This document shows positions 8,099-16,347 of a stretch of 64,000 bases of DNA, piece by piece. The stretch is taken from NCBI GenBank assembly GCA_027028145.1, contig JALVJV010000023.1:105862-169861 (forward strand). The letters run 5' to 3'. The translations under genes were made by a program, and so were the position numbers. The notes beneath the pieces were generated by a model. That model worked only from the letters and a program-made list of their open reading frames with translations, did no database searches and was not told the DNA's origin. The DNA is from Archaeoglobaceae archaeon. GTDB lineage: Archaea; Halobacteriota; Archaeoglobi; Archaeoglobales; Archaeoglobaceae. Numbering within the stretch: the first letter of the stretch is position 1; every line of letters starts with the position of its first letter.

Positions 8099-9231
8099 TG
8101 TGGGTCTGCACGGGTTGTTCGTGTTTGTGCGACGACATAGAAATTGAAGGAGACGTAGTAAGGCATGCATGCAGGATAGGAGCCGGATTATACCTCAACC
8201 GTTCGGTTGCAAGAGCCGAACCCCTCATCGACGGAAAGCGAACTGATATCGATTCTGCTATTGAGAGGGCTGTGGAGATTCTGAAAGATTCGAAGAGCGT
8301 TGCAATCTACGGCTTAAACAATTCAACGCTCGAAGCTCAAAAGATCGCAATGAAGATCGCGGAGAAGATCTCCGCATACGTTGACAACGGATCGAAGTTC
8401 GGCAAGTTGGCGGAGATGATATTGAGGAAAGAGATACCTTCAACTACTCTTGAAAACGTGAAGGATTACGCTTACGTTATATTCTACTGGGGATGCGACG
8501 TTCACAATTCGATGCCGAGGCACATGTCGAGATACACCTACTATCCGAGAGGGAAGAAGAGGCAGAGGGGATACGAGGAGGACAGGTTTTTGGTCGTCGT
8601 GGATGTTAGAAGAAGCCACACCGCTATGCTCGCTAAGAAGAACGCCGTCTTCATAAAGACGGACGACGACGGAAAACTCATTCGTGAATTCTTAACAGCT
8701 TTAGAAGGTGGAATAGCGAGCGGGGACGTTTTGAGAGTTGTCAAGGAGTTGAAGAAATCGGATTTCAACGTCATATTCGGCGGAGGGGGATTGATAGAAG
8801 GATTGGGTAACGAATTTGAGGAGTTCGTCAGATTCGTAAGCAATGTGGGTTACTTCATCCCCGCGGATTACCGCACGAATTCGATGGGATTCTTCAAAAG
8901 CCTATTCGAAGCTGGTATACCGAAGGCGAACTTAGAGGATCTGCTCATCGACGAAAAAGTAGACACGGCGATCATCGTAGGTAGCGATCCGCTGAACTCG
9001 ATGCCTTTCGACGTAGCTAAAAGACTTTTGAAGCTTAAATTAATAGTTATAGATCCTAAAGTCAGTTTTACGTCAAAGATGGCGGATGTCGTAATTCCTT
9101 CTGCAATATCGGGTGTTGAATGCGGCGGAAAGATGATCAGAAGTGATTTCGTGGAAGTCGAACTGAAACCGATTTTTAAGTCGGAATACGACGATGCCAA
9201 GATATTGAGGAGTATTTCGGAGGGATTGTGA
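8095..9231 (+). CDS. fwdB: Formylmethanofuran dehydrogenase subunit B
   Basis: FwdB is the tungsten/molybdenum pterin subunit of formylmethanofuran dehydrogenase, which interconverts CO2 and formylmethanofuran in C1 metabolism. The 378-residue protein has the N-terminal 4Fe-4S site CTGCSCLCDD (residues 5-14) with HAC at 24-26, then YWGCDVHNSMPRHMSRYTYYPRG (about 131-153) and VVDVRRSHTA. No cysteine or selenocysteine occurs between residues 27 and 133, where the family normally has the metal-ligand Cys/Sec (Cys118 in the methanogen enzyme). It is about 50 residues shorter than many FwdB. The next codon is also ATG, an alternative start. Confidence 0.87.
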   Translation: MMWVCTGCSCLCDDIEIEGDVVRHACRIGAGLYLNRSVARAEPLIDGKRTDIDSAIERAVEILKDSKSVAIYGLNNSTLEAQKIAMKIAEKISAYVDNGSKFGKLAEMILRKEIPSTTLENVKDYAYVIFYWGCDVHNSMPRHMSRYTYYPRGKKRQRGYEEDRFLVVVDVRRSHTAMLAKKNAVFIKTDDDGKLIREFLTALEGGIASGDVLRVVKELKKSDFNVIFGGGGLIEGLGNEFEEFVRFVSNVGYFIPADYRTNSMGFFKSLFEAGIPKANLEDLLIDEKVDTAIIVGSDPLNSMPFDVAKRLLKLKLIVIDPKVSFTSKMADVVIPSAISGVECGGKMIRSDFVEVELKPIFKSEYDDAKILRSISEGL

Positions 9232-9232
9232 A

Positions 9233-9598
9233 ATGCTGAGGTTCGCGAAATACCTCAAAAAGGTTGAACTGAAGCTTGTTACGTATAGAGACGGATTTCA
9301 GGTATCGGTTGCGGTGAAAGACAAGTTCGGCGACGAATTCGTCGAAAAATCTGCCGTGGTGATCATACATCCGGATACGGCAAAAACCTTCGGATTCAAA
9401 GACGGGCAAATAGTGAAAGTTTCGTCATACGAAAGATGCGCGAATTTGAGGCTTAAAGTCAGCGAGATTGCTCCGGAAAATGGAGCATTAATTCCTAAAA
9501 GCATCTACTCTTGCTATCTATATTCGGACAAGATTACAATAGAACCGACGGACGGCGAAATTACGACGCCGAACGAACTTCTCGAAAGATATACGTAG
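9233..9598 (+). CDS. fwdD: Formylmethanofuran dehydrogenase subunit D
   Basis: A 121-residue beta-barrel protein of the molybdopterin-dinucleotide-binding fold, the small FwdD subunit that completes cofactor binding with FwdB. Recognisable parts are VVIIHPDTAKTFGFKDGQIVKVSS in the middle and GALIPKSIYSCYLYSD toward the C-terminus. It begins one base after the fwdB stop and ends the operon; a spacer of 118 nt then precedes cdhA. FwdA, C, E and F are not in the window. Confidence 0.88.
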   Translation: MLRFAKYLKKVELKLVTYRDGFQVSVAVKDKFGDEFVEKSAVVIIHPDTAKTFGFKDGQIVKVSSYERCANLRLKVSEIAPENGALIPKSIYSCYLYSDKITIEPTDGEITTPNELLERYT

Positions 9599-9680
9599 TT
9601 ATTATTTAGTGTTAATGATCTATTAAGCAATAATACCGCATAAGCCAATAATTTAAAATGACAGATATTTCAGAAGAGAA

Positions 9681-9691
9681 AATTTTATAAT
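9681..9691 (+). promoter_or_regulatory. Putative cdh operon TATA box
   Basis: ATTTTATAATC lies 26-36 nt before the cdhA ATG in an AT-rich spacer; the start would fall near 9711-9713, just before a GGCGGGG element that could serve as ribosome site. It is the only clear promoter-like element seen upstream of the cdh operon. Confidence 0.5.
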
Positions 9692-9716
9692 CTATAATGT
9701 TAGATCCGAGGCGGGG

Positions 9717-12113
9717 ATGGTAATGGATCTCAGGGATGGTTTTATAGTTCTCGATGAAATGAGGAACGTCACGATTCGAATAGGGAAGGTTATCGAGGAG
9801 GATGAATGGGAGCCGATGGGTCCGACTCCGAAACCCCACATCCTCGACCTAAGATACTGGGATCAGAAGCTGTTGGAGAGATACGAGCCATTCTACGCAC
9901 CTATGCAGGACTTCTGCAATCTGTGCACGATGGGTCCCTGTGAACTGTCGCACAACAAGGAAGGAGCTTGCGGTATCGATCTTAAAACCCAGAAAGCCAG
10001 ACTGGTCGTTCTCGCATGCCTCATAGGAGCTTCATCTCATACCGCTCATGCGAGGCACTTGGTTCACTACCTCGTCGAAAAGTTCGGCAGGGATCATCCC
10101 ATTGACTTGGGAAACAACGTGAACATCGAAGCTCCGAACGTGAGGCTCGTTTTCGGAATAAGACCAAAAACTATCGGCGATCTTGAGACGGTATTGGATT
10201 ACGTCGAGCAGGAGTTGGTTAGAGTTTTGCACACCCTCCACACCGGACAGGAGGAAAGCTACTTGGACTACGAATCGAAAGCTCTGCACGTCGGAATGCT
10301 CGATCACGTTGCGATGGAAGTGGCGGACATAGCGCAGGTAGCGGCTTTTAACTATCCGAAAGGAGATCCGGATGCTCCGTTGGTAGAGACCGGTTTCGGC
10401 GTGCTCGATCTGAACAAGCCCGTAATTCTGATTATAGGACACAACGTCCTTCCGGCGAGAAACATCGTCGACTATTTGGAGGAGCACGGTCTTGAGAACG
10501 AAGTCGAAGTAGCCGGTTTGTGTTGCACCGCAATAGACACAACGAGATACGATCCCAAGGCTAAGATCGTCGGAACTTTGAGCTTCGAACTCAGAGCGAT
10601 CCGTTCCGGAATTCCGGATGTCGTTGTTACGGATGAACAGTGCATAAGAGCGGACACCCTTAGAGAATGCTCCAAAATGGGGATTCCGGTTATAGCTACT
10701 TCGGAAGCCGCTTCGAGGGGATTGCCCGACAGAACCCACGAGAATCCCGATGTCATAGTAGAAGACCTCGTAAGCGGAAGGGCGAAGGGTGTTTTGATCA
10801 GAGATCCGGATAAGGTCGGAGAAATAGCGGTGAGAGTGGCTATAGAGGTAAGAAAGAGGAAGGGTAGAAAGGAGCCTTTCATGAGTGAAGAAGAACTCAA
10901 AGCCGAAGTTCAGAAGTGCACCGGCTGTGCGAGGTGCGTATTCTCGTGTCCGCACAATCTCCGCATAGATGTTGCGATGCAACATGCAAAGAAGAAAGGG
11001 GACTTCAGCAAGTTCAGAGAGATCGAACCGACGTGTATAGCTTGCGGAAGATGCGAGCAGGTATGTCCCAAAGGGATAAGGATCGTAGATGTCATAATGA
11101 AGTCGAGCTTGGATCAGCTTAAGTCTAAAACCGGCAAGAGCAGGGCTGGAAGGGGGCCGATTCAGGATGTGGAAATTAGAAAGGTCGGACAGCCGATCGT
11201 TATGGGAACGATTCCGGGAGTCATCGCGGCAATAGGTTGTCCGAACTATCCGAGAGCAAGAGAGGAACTCGGGCAGATCGTAGAGGAGTTTTTAAAGAGG
11301 AGATACATCGTCGTAACGTCTGGCTGTCATGCGATGGATCTGGGAATGTATACCGACGAGGAGGGCAAGAGTTTATACGAGAAGTATCCCGGTTCTTTCG
11401 ATGCCGGAGGGCTTGTGAACGTCGGAAGCTGTGTTGCGAATTCGCACATAAGCGGAGCGGTGATAAAGATAGCCGCCATATTCGCGCAGAGACCTTTGAG
11501 AGGCAACTACGCGGAGATAGCCGATTACATACTGAACAGAATAGGAGCCGTCGGTTTGGCTTGGGGTGCATACAGCCAGAAAGCGGCGTCGATTGCAACC
11601 GGCTTCAACAGACTTGGCGTTCCGGCTGTAGTCGGACCTCATTCCACAAAATACAGACGAGCCTACATCGGTAAGTATTGGAAGAAGGAGAAGTGGTGGG
11701 TTTACGACATAAAGTCGAAGAAGAAGATACCGGTTGAACCCGCTCCAGATGCTTTGCTCGTCTGTGCGGAAACGAAGGAGGAGGCAATAGTTCAGCTTGC
11801 AAGGTTGTGTATAAGACCCGCTGACACTTACTTGGGAAGACAGATCAAGCTCACTCACTACATAGAGCTCAGCCAGAAGTATTTGGGTTGTTTGCCAGAT
11901 GACTGGCATCTGTATGTTAGAACGGAGGCAGATCTTCCAGTTAAGATGAGGGATCAACTGTTGAAGATTTTGGAAGACGAGCACGGCTGGAAGATCGACT
12001 GGAAGAACAAGAAGATTCTTGAGGGCCCGATAAGGCAATACGATGCTGGATTCAATCCGACGTTGGTTGAGCACGTTTACGAGAAGTATACCGGAGAGAA
12101 GATCATTAGGTGA
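9717..12113 (+). CDS. cdhA: CO dehydrogenase/acetyl-CoA synthase alpha subunit (CODH)
   Basis: The catalytic Ni-Fe CO dehydrogenase subunit of the archaeal acetyl-CoA decarbonylase/synthase complex, 798 residues. The N-terminal cluster ligands are C67, C70, C75 and C85 (CNLCTMGPCELSHNKEGAC). Two inserted ferredoxin motifs, CTGCARCVFSCP (about residue 401) and CIACGRCEQVCPKG (about 440), are typical of the archaeal alpha subunit and absent from bacterial CODH. Downstream CCTAID, GCHAMD and GSCVANSH segments are expected C-cluster regions. The start at 9717 has a second in-frame ATG two codons later. First gene of the cdh operon; the long antisense frames under it are shadows. Confidence 0.97.
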   Translation: MVMDLRDGFIVLDEMRNVTIRIGKVIEEDEWEPMGPTPKPHILDLRYWDQKLLERYEPFYAPMQDFCNLCTMGPCELSHNKEGACGIDLKTQKARLVVLACLIGASSHTAHARHLVHYLVEKFGRDHPIDLGNNVNIEAPNVRLVFGIRPKTIGDLETVLDYVEQELVRVLHTLHTGQEESYLDYESKALHVGMLDHVAMEVADIAQVAAFNYPKGDPDAPLVETGFGVLDLNKPVILIIGHNVLPARNIVDYLEEHGLENEVEVAGLCCTAIDTTRYDPKAKIVGTLSFELRAIRSGIPDVVVTDEQCIRADTLRECSKMGIPVIATSEAASRGLPDRTHENPDVIVEDLVSGRAKGVLIRDPDKVGEIAVRVAIEVRKRKGRKEPFMSEEELKAEVQKCTGCARCVFSCPHNLRIDVAMQHAKKKGDFSKFREIEPTCIACGRCEQVCPKGIRIVDVIMKSSLDQLKSKTGKSRAGRGPIQDVEIRKVGQPIVMGTIPGVIAAIGCPNYPRAREELGQIVEEFLKRRYIVVTSGCHAMDLGMYTDEEGKSLYEKYPGSFDAGGLVNVGSCVANSHISGAVIKIAAIFAQRPLRGNYAEIADYILNRIGAVGLAWGAYSQKAASIATGFNRLGVPAVVGPHSTKYRRAYIGKYWKKEKWWVYDIKSKKKIPVEPAPDALLVCAETKEEAIVQLARLCIRPADTYLGRQIKLTHYIELSQKYLGCLPDDWHLYVRTEADLPVKMRDQLLKILEDEHGWKIDWKNKKILEGPIRQYDAGFNPTLVEHVYEKYTGEKIIR

Positions 12114-12118
12114 TCGCC

Positions 12119-12658
12119 ATGAGCCTCGATAAGGCTTTCGAGAGGGTTACGAGGATTTTCAATCCAGCGGACGTCCAAGTGAGTAAGTGTGCGAGCATAA
12201 TAAAGCCGAAGGTGGTAGCTACGATGATAAAGAAGTCAAAGCACCCCGTTCTGATAACCGGAGGTAAACTACTTGAGGATGAAAGGCTCGTAGATTTCGT
12301 CGTCAAGCTTCACGAGAAGACGGGGATGGACGTAATCGCTACGGGTGGTTCGAGCAGACCTCTGATTGAAAGGGGTGTTGAGCCAGTCGCCACCGTATTT
12401 ACGCTCCACTACGTAACCCAATACCTCACCGATCCAAACTGGAAGGGATTTGACGGTAAGGGTAACTACGATTTAGCGGTGTTCATAGGGTTCACAGCAC
12501 CATACTACCTTTCGAGGATGCTGTCAGCTTTGAAGCACTTCTCAAGGGTAAACACGATTTCGATATGCGAATACTATCAGCCGCACGCCAAGTTTAGCTT
12601 TCCGAATTTGAATGAGGATCTGTATTATGAAGCTTTGAACATGATTTTAGAGGTGTGA
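12119..12658 (+). CDS. cdhB: CO dehydrogenase/acetyl-CoA synthase epsilon subunit
   Basis: The 179-residue epsilon subunit, a Rossmann-like protein that binds the CODH alpha subunit in archaeal complexes and may handle FAD or electron transfer; it is not found in bacterial CODH. Diagnostic segments are HPVLITGGKLLEDE (about residue 40), MDVIATGGSSRPLIERG and YDLAVFIGFTAPYYLSRMLSALKHFS. The ATG at 12119 was chosen over a GTG at 12110 because AGGTGATC directly precedes it, overlapping the end of cdhA. Confidence 0.95.
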   Translation: MSLDKAFERVTRIFNPADVQVSKCASIIKPKVVATMIKKSKHPVLITGGKLLEDERLVDFVVKLHEKTGMDVIATGGSSRPLIERGVEPVATVFTLHYVTQYLTDPNWKGFDGKGNYDLAVFIGFTAPYYLSRMLSALKHFSRVNTISICEYYQPHAKFSFPNLNEDLYYEALNMILEV

Positions 12659-12661
12659 AGG

Positions 12662-14182
12662 ATGGTCGAGAGAAGGAAGGTCGAGATCCCCGAAGGGAAG
12701 AAGGTCAAGGTTAGCGTTGGTGAGGAGGATTTCCCGTTTGAGATATCTCCGATGTTCGAGGGGGAGAGGATAAGAAAGGGAGACATGTTCGTAGAGTTAG
12801 CCGGCCCGAAGACGGTAGGATTCGAACTCGTGATATCACTTCCTCCGGATCAGGTTGAGGACATGAAGGCAACGCTCGTCGGAATTGATCTCGACGAGAT
12901 GGAAGAAGGTGGCAGGTATCCGTTCGCTATGATCTACTACATAGCCGGCGAAAAGATCGATCCGGACATAGAGCCAGTGGTCGAAAGGAGAAACCACGAA
13001 TTCCAGAATTACATCGAAGGCTACATGCACATAAACTCGAGGGACACGATTTGGATCAGAATCGGAAAGAACGCGGTTAAGAAGGGTCTTAAAAGTCTGT
13101 TGCAGATAGCAAAAGCCACGATGTTGCTGTATAAGAACGAGATGTCCTTCATAGAGAAGATAGAGGCGTTATACATAACCGACAGGGAGCTGGTTGAGAA
13201 GCTACTGAACGAGCTTGCGAGACCCATCTACGAGGAGAGAGACGCGAGGGTCGAGAAGTTGCATGACGAAGACGTCGATGAGTTCTACTCTTGTTCTCTA
13301 TGCCAAAGCTTCGCTCCGACCCACGTTTGCATAATAAGTCCAGACAGACCCGCACTTTGCGGAGCGATAACTTGGTTCGATGCGAGAGCGGCATCAAAGA
13401 TAGATCCGGAAGGTCCGAACAGACCCGTTCCGAAGGGAGAATGCGTGGATCCGATAGGTGGGGAATACTCCGGCGTCAACGAATTCGCGAAGCAGGAGAG
13501 CGGTGGAAGTGTGGAGAAGGTTAAACTTCACAGCTTCTTCGACAGCCCCCATACCTCATGCGGATGCTTCGAAGTCATCGGCTTCTACATGCCCGAAGTC
13601 GACGGAATAGGATTCGTGCATAGAGGGTATCCGCATCCCGCACCGAACGGCTTACCATTCTCAACTATGGCTGGGCAGACGGGTGGAGGAAAGCAGACGG
13701 TCGGATTCTTGGGCGTAGGTATGGCTTACTTCAGAAGCAAGAAGTTCCTCCAAGCCGATGGCGGATGGTATAGAGTAGTTTGGATGCCGAAGGAGCTGAA
13801 GGAGAAGGTTCTGAAGTATATTCCCGAGGATATGCGAGACAAGATCGCCACCGAGGAGGATGCGAAGACGATAGACGAGCTGAAGGAGTTTCTCAAGAGG
13901 GTGGATCATCCGGTCGTTAAGGGGGTCGTTAGACCGGTCGATGGAAAGAAGATCACCGAAGGCTGGGTGGAGGAGAAGGAGGAAGAGAAGGCTGAAGAAG
14001 TTAAAGAGGTTCCGGCGGAAGAGGCTCCGTCCGTATTACCAACTCAACTACCGATTCAGATGCCTCAGCTTCCTCAGATTCCTATGGCTCAGAGCATGCC
14101 CACCATAAGACTGATAATTAAGAACGCCAAGATCTACATCGATAAGGTGGTCGTTCGAAAGGTTGAAGACAAAAAGAGCTAA
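12662..14182 (+). CDS. cdhC: Acetyl-CoA synthase beta subunit
   Basis: CdhC carries the A-cluster that makes or cleaves acetyl-CoA from a methyl group, CO and CoA. Of 506 residues, the A-cluster cysteines lie in CSLCQSFAPTHVC and RPALCG (about residues 211-235) and in the Ni-binding HTSCGCFE near 297. After the catalytic core there is a Glu/Lys then Pro/Gln/Met-rich linker (about 440-480, with PTQLPIQMPQLPQIPM) ending in a short basic strand-like tail, IRLIIKNAKIYIDKV. The tail reappears as a separate 30-residue frame just downstream. It begins 3 nt after cdhB. Confidence 0.96.
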   Translation: MVERRKVEIPEGKKVKVSVGEEDFPFEISPMFEGERIRKGDMFVELAGPKTVGFELVISLPPDQVEDMKATLVGIDLDEMEEGGRYPFAMIYYIAGEKIDPDIEPVVERRNHEFQNYIEGYMHINSRDTIWIRIGKNAVKKGLKSLLQIAKATMLLYKNEMSFIEKIEALYITDRELVEKLLNELARPIYEERDARVEKLHDEDVDEFYSCSLCQSFAPTHVCIISPDRPALCGAITWFDARAASKIDPEGPNRPVPKGECVDPIGGEYSGVNEFAKQESGGSVEKVKLHSFFDSPHTSCGCFEVIGFYMPEVDGIGFVHRGYPHPAPNGLPFSTMAGQTGGGKQTVGFLGVGMAYFRSKKFLQADGGWYRVVWMPKELKEKVLKYIPEDMRDKIATEEDAKTIDELKEFLKRVDHPVVKGVVRPVDGKKITEGWVEEKEEEKAEEVKEVPAEEAPSVLPTQLPIQMPQLPQIPMAQSMPTIRLIIKNAKIYIDKVVVRKVEDKKS

Positions 14183-14191
14183 GTCGTGATC

Positions 14192-14284
14192 ATGAGGGAT
14201 GAAAGGCAGAACGCTGGAAAGTTTAAAATTATTTTAAAAGATGCTAAGATATACATCGAAAAGGTCAGGTTCGAAGAAGAGTAG
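14192..14284 (+). CDS. 30-residue ORF duplicating the CdhC C-terminal tail
   Basis: A short frame in the 114-nt gap between cdhC and cooC, same strand. Its residues 11-25 (FKIILKDAKIYIEKV) match the last segment of CdhC (IRLIIKNAKIYIDKV) at 9 of 15 positions, with conservative changes at the rest. An in-frame GTG at 14186 is an alternative start, and the bases GTGATC just before the ATG resemble the Shine-Dalgarno sequence used at cdhB. Stop TAG at 14282-14284. It could be a translated microprotein that occupies the docking site of the CdhC tail, or a decaying duplication. Product unproven. Confidence 0.5.
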   Translation: MRDERQNAGKFKIILKDAKIYIEKVRFEEE

Positions 14285-14296
14285 CGGGGATCTTCT

Positions 14297-15055
14297 GTGG
14301 TTGTGATAGCAGTGACGGGGAAGGGCGGAACCGGAAAGACTGCGATAGCCGCTCTGTTAGTTAAGTTTATCTCCGAAAAGACATCCAACATTTTAGCCGT
14401 CGATGCCGATCCGGATTCGAATCTGCCGGATGCTTTGGGCGTGGAAGTCGAGAAAACGCTTGGAGATGTCAGAGAGTTGTTTCAGGTTACGAGGGATTCC
14501 TTGGGAACTGTCGATAAGGGATTGTGGCTCGAAGGAAAGATATTCGAAGCCATCCACGAGTTCGAGAACTTCGATCTCCTCGTTATGGGTCGGCCTGAAG
14601 GTGAAGGCTGTTACTGCTTCGTGAACAACCTACTCAGGGGGATTTTGAAGAAGTTTATGAGGCATTACGATCACGTGATAGTCGATTGCGAAGCCGGATT
14701 GGAGCACTTCAGCAGGAAAACGATAGAGGGTGCGGATTACATAGTCGTAGTTACCGACACATCCCGAAAGGGTCTAAAGACGGCTAAGAAGATAAAGGAT
14801 TTGGTTGAAGAGCTCAATCTAAACTTTAGGGAGATGTTCCTCGTCGGAAACAAAATAGTGGGAGATGAGGCGAAGGAGGTCATAAAGAATTTCGCAAAGG
14901 AGGAAGGTTTCGTTCTGCTTGATCTTCTGCCTTACGATGAAGAGGTCGTCGAGCTCGATCTGAGAGGAGAGCCCATAGTTAACCTATCCGAAGATTCGGA
15001 GTTCGCGAGGAGGGTTAGGCTTATTGCGGAAGTTCTTACGGGGTGGGGGTCGTGA
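14297..15055 (+). CDS. cooC: CO dehydrogenase maturation ATPase
   Basis: A 252-residue MinD/NifH-like P-loop ATPase that delivers nickel to CODH clusters. The deviant Walker A is GKGGTGKTA (about residues 8-16), followed by VDADPDSNLPDALG, the GRPEGEGCYC motif typical of CooC metal-binding cysteines (CYC near 108), and VIVDCEAGLEHFSR. The start is GTG at 14297. The gene ends overlapping the GTG start of cdhD (GTGA), so it is translated within the cdh operon. Confidence 0.93.
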   Translation: MVVIAVTGKGGTGKTAIAALLVKFISEKTSNILAVDADPDSNLPDALGVEVEKTLGDVRELFQVTRDSLGTVDKGLWLEGKIFEAIHEFENFDLLVMGRPEGEGCYCFVNNLLRGILKKFMRHYDHVIVDCEAGLEHFSRKTIEGADYIVVVTDTSRKGLKTAKKIKDLVEELNLNFREMFLVGNKIVGDEAKEVIKNFAKEEGFVLLDLLPYDEEVVELDLRGEPIVNLSEDSEFARRVRLIAEVLTGWGS

Positions 15056-16347
15056 AGATAGACGACCTGTTCAAGCTGTTGAAGAAGTATAACGTTGAAG
15101 AGCTTGAAGGAGTGCGTATTGAGGGTGATATCGAAATAGAAATAGAATCCGGAGCGAATATTCTTCCGATCATTCAGGCTTTGGCTCAAGAGCTCGGAAT
15201 GGCGGCTTATCATTTGGCAAGAGCATCGAAGATCTTAGGATTTCCGGTTGAGCAACTCTTCGGCGGTGAGCTTAAGCCGGAAATTGAAAAAAAATTGGAG
15301 AAGAAAGAAGAGCTACCGCGAGAATTGATTAAAGCCGAATTTAAGCCATACAAGGCTAAATTTCCCGGGAAGATAAACGAGGTGACATTGGGAGCAACGC
15401 CAAAGGAGGGAGGAACGAGAAAGTATACGATCACCGTCGGTGGAGAGAGGAGTTTGCCTTTCTACTTCTTCGATGCCGAGCAACCCCATTTGCCGGTGAT
15501 CACTATAGACGTTTTCGACAAGCCCGTTCCATTCCCCAAAGCCGTTAGAGAGCACTACGAGGATGTGATGGACGATCCAGCGGAATGGGCTAAGAAGGTG
15601 GTAAAGGACTTCGGAGCGGATATGGTTACGATTCATCTGATAAGCACGGATCCCTTGCTCGATGATACTCCGATCCACGAAGCGGTTAAGACTGTTGAGG
15701 AGGTTCTTCAAGCCGTCAAATGTCCCATAGTCGTCGGAGGTAGCGGTAACAAGGAGAAGGATCCGCCTTTACTTGAGAAGGTTGCTGAGGTGGCTGAAGG
15801 GGAAAGAGTATTGCTCGCATCTGCAACGCTCGATACCGACTGGGAGAGAATTGCGAATGCCGCGAAGAAGCACAATCAGGTCGTTTTGGCTTGGACTCAG
15901 CTCGATATAAACTCCCAGAAAACTCTGAACAGGTATCTGCTCAAGAAGGCTGGATTGTCGCCGAACAGCTTAGTTATGGATCCCACAACCGCCCCCCTCG
16001 GATACGGCATAGACTACGCTTTCTCAAACATGGAGAGGATCAGACTCGCCGCTTTAAAAGGTGACGTGGATTTGGCATTCCCGATTTCGAGCGGAACGAC
16101 GAACGCATGGGGTGCGAGAGAGGCGTGGATGAAGGAGTCGCCGATTTCGGGCGACACATCTTGGGGGCCGAGGGAGTTGAGGGGTCCGCTCTGGGAGATC
16201 GTAACGGGACTGACGCTCGCTTTGGCTGGTGTCGACATATTCATGATGCTCCATCCAGCGAGCGTTGCCGTTCTTAAGGACGTTATAAGCATGCTCGGAG
16301 GAAAGTCGAAGGAGAGCGTCGATAAGGATTGGCTGGTGGTAGCATGA
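15052..16347 (+). CDS. cdhD: Corrinoid iron-sulfur protein small subunit (delta)
   Basis: CdhD is the TIM-barrel partner of CdhE in the corrinoid iron-sulfur protein that moves methyl groups between tetrahydromethanopterin and the A-cluster. About 431 residues, with an N-terminal helical extension (DDLFKLLKKYNVEELEGV), a lysine-rich linker, then FDAEQPHLPVITIDVFD, VVGGSGNKEKDP and DPTTAPLGYGIDYAFSNMERIRLAAL, the standard delta-subunit blocks. The GTG at 15052, overlapping the cooC TGA, was preferred to a GTG three codons upstream. Confidence 0.94.
   Translation: MKIDDLFKLLKKYNVEELEGVRIEGDIEIEIESGANILPIIQALAQELGMAAYHLARASKILGFPVEQLFGGELKPEIEKKLEKKEELPRELIKAEFKPYKAKFPGKINEVTLGATPKEGGTRKYTITVGGERSLPFYFFDAEQPHLPVITIDVFDKPVPFPKAVREHYEDVMDDPAEWAKKVVKDFGADMVTIHLISTDPLLDDTPIHEAVKTVEEVLQAVKCPIVVGGSGNKEKDPPLLEKVAEVAEGERVLLASATLDTDWERIANAAKKHNQVVLAWTQLDINSQKTLNRYLLKKAGLSPNSLVMDPTTAPLGYGIDYAFSNMERIRLAALKGDVDLAFPISSGTTNAWGAREAWMKESPISGDTSWGPRELRGPLWEIVTGLTLALAGVDIFMMLHPASVAVLKDVISMLGGKSKESVDKDWLVVA

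Noticed and set aside
8095..9231. Selenocysteine in FwdB
   Set aside because: There is no in-frame TGA in the gene, so the missing ligand is not a Sec read as stop.
10032..10985. Long minus-strand frame inside cdhA (317 codons)
   Set aside because: It lies wholly antisense to a gene with clear CODH motifs, has no promoter and reads as low-complexity Tyr/Ser/Arg-rich sequence typical of shadow frames in purine-rich coding DNA.
11373..12074. Minus-strand frame of 233 codons in cdhA
   Set aside because: Another antisense shadow of cdhA; no motif and no ribosome site.
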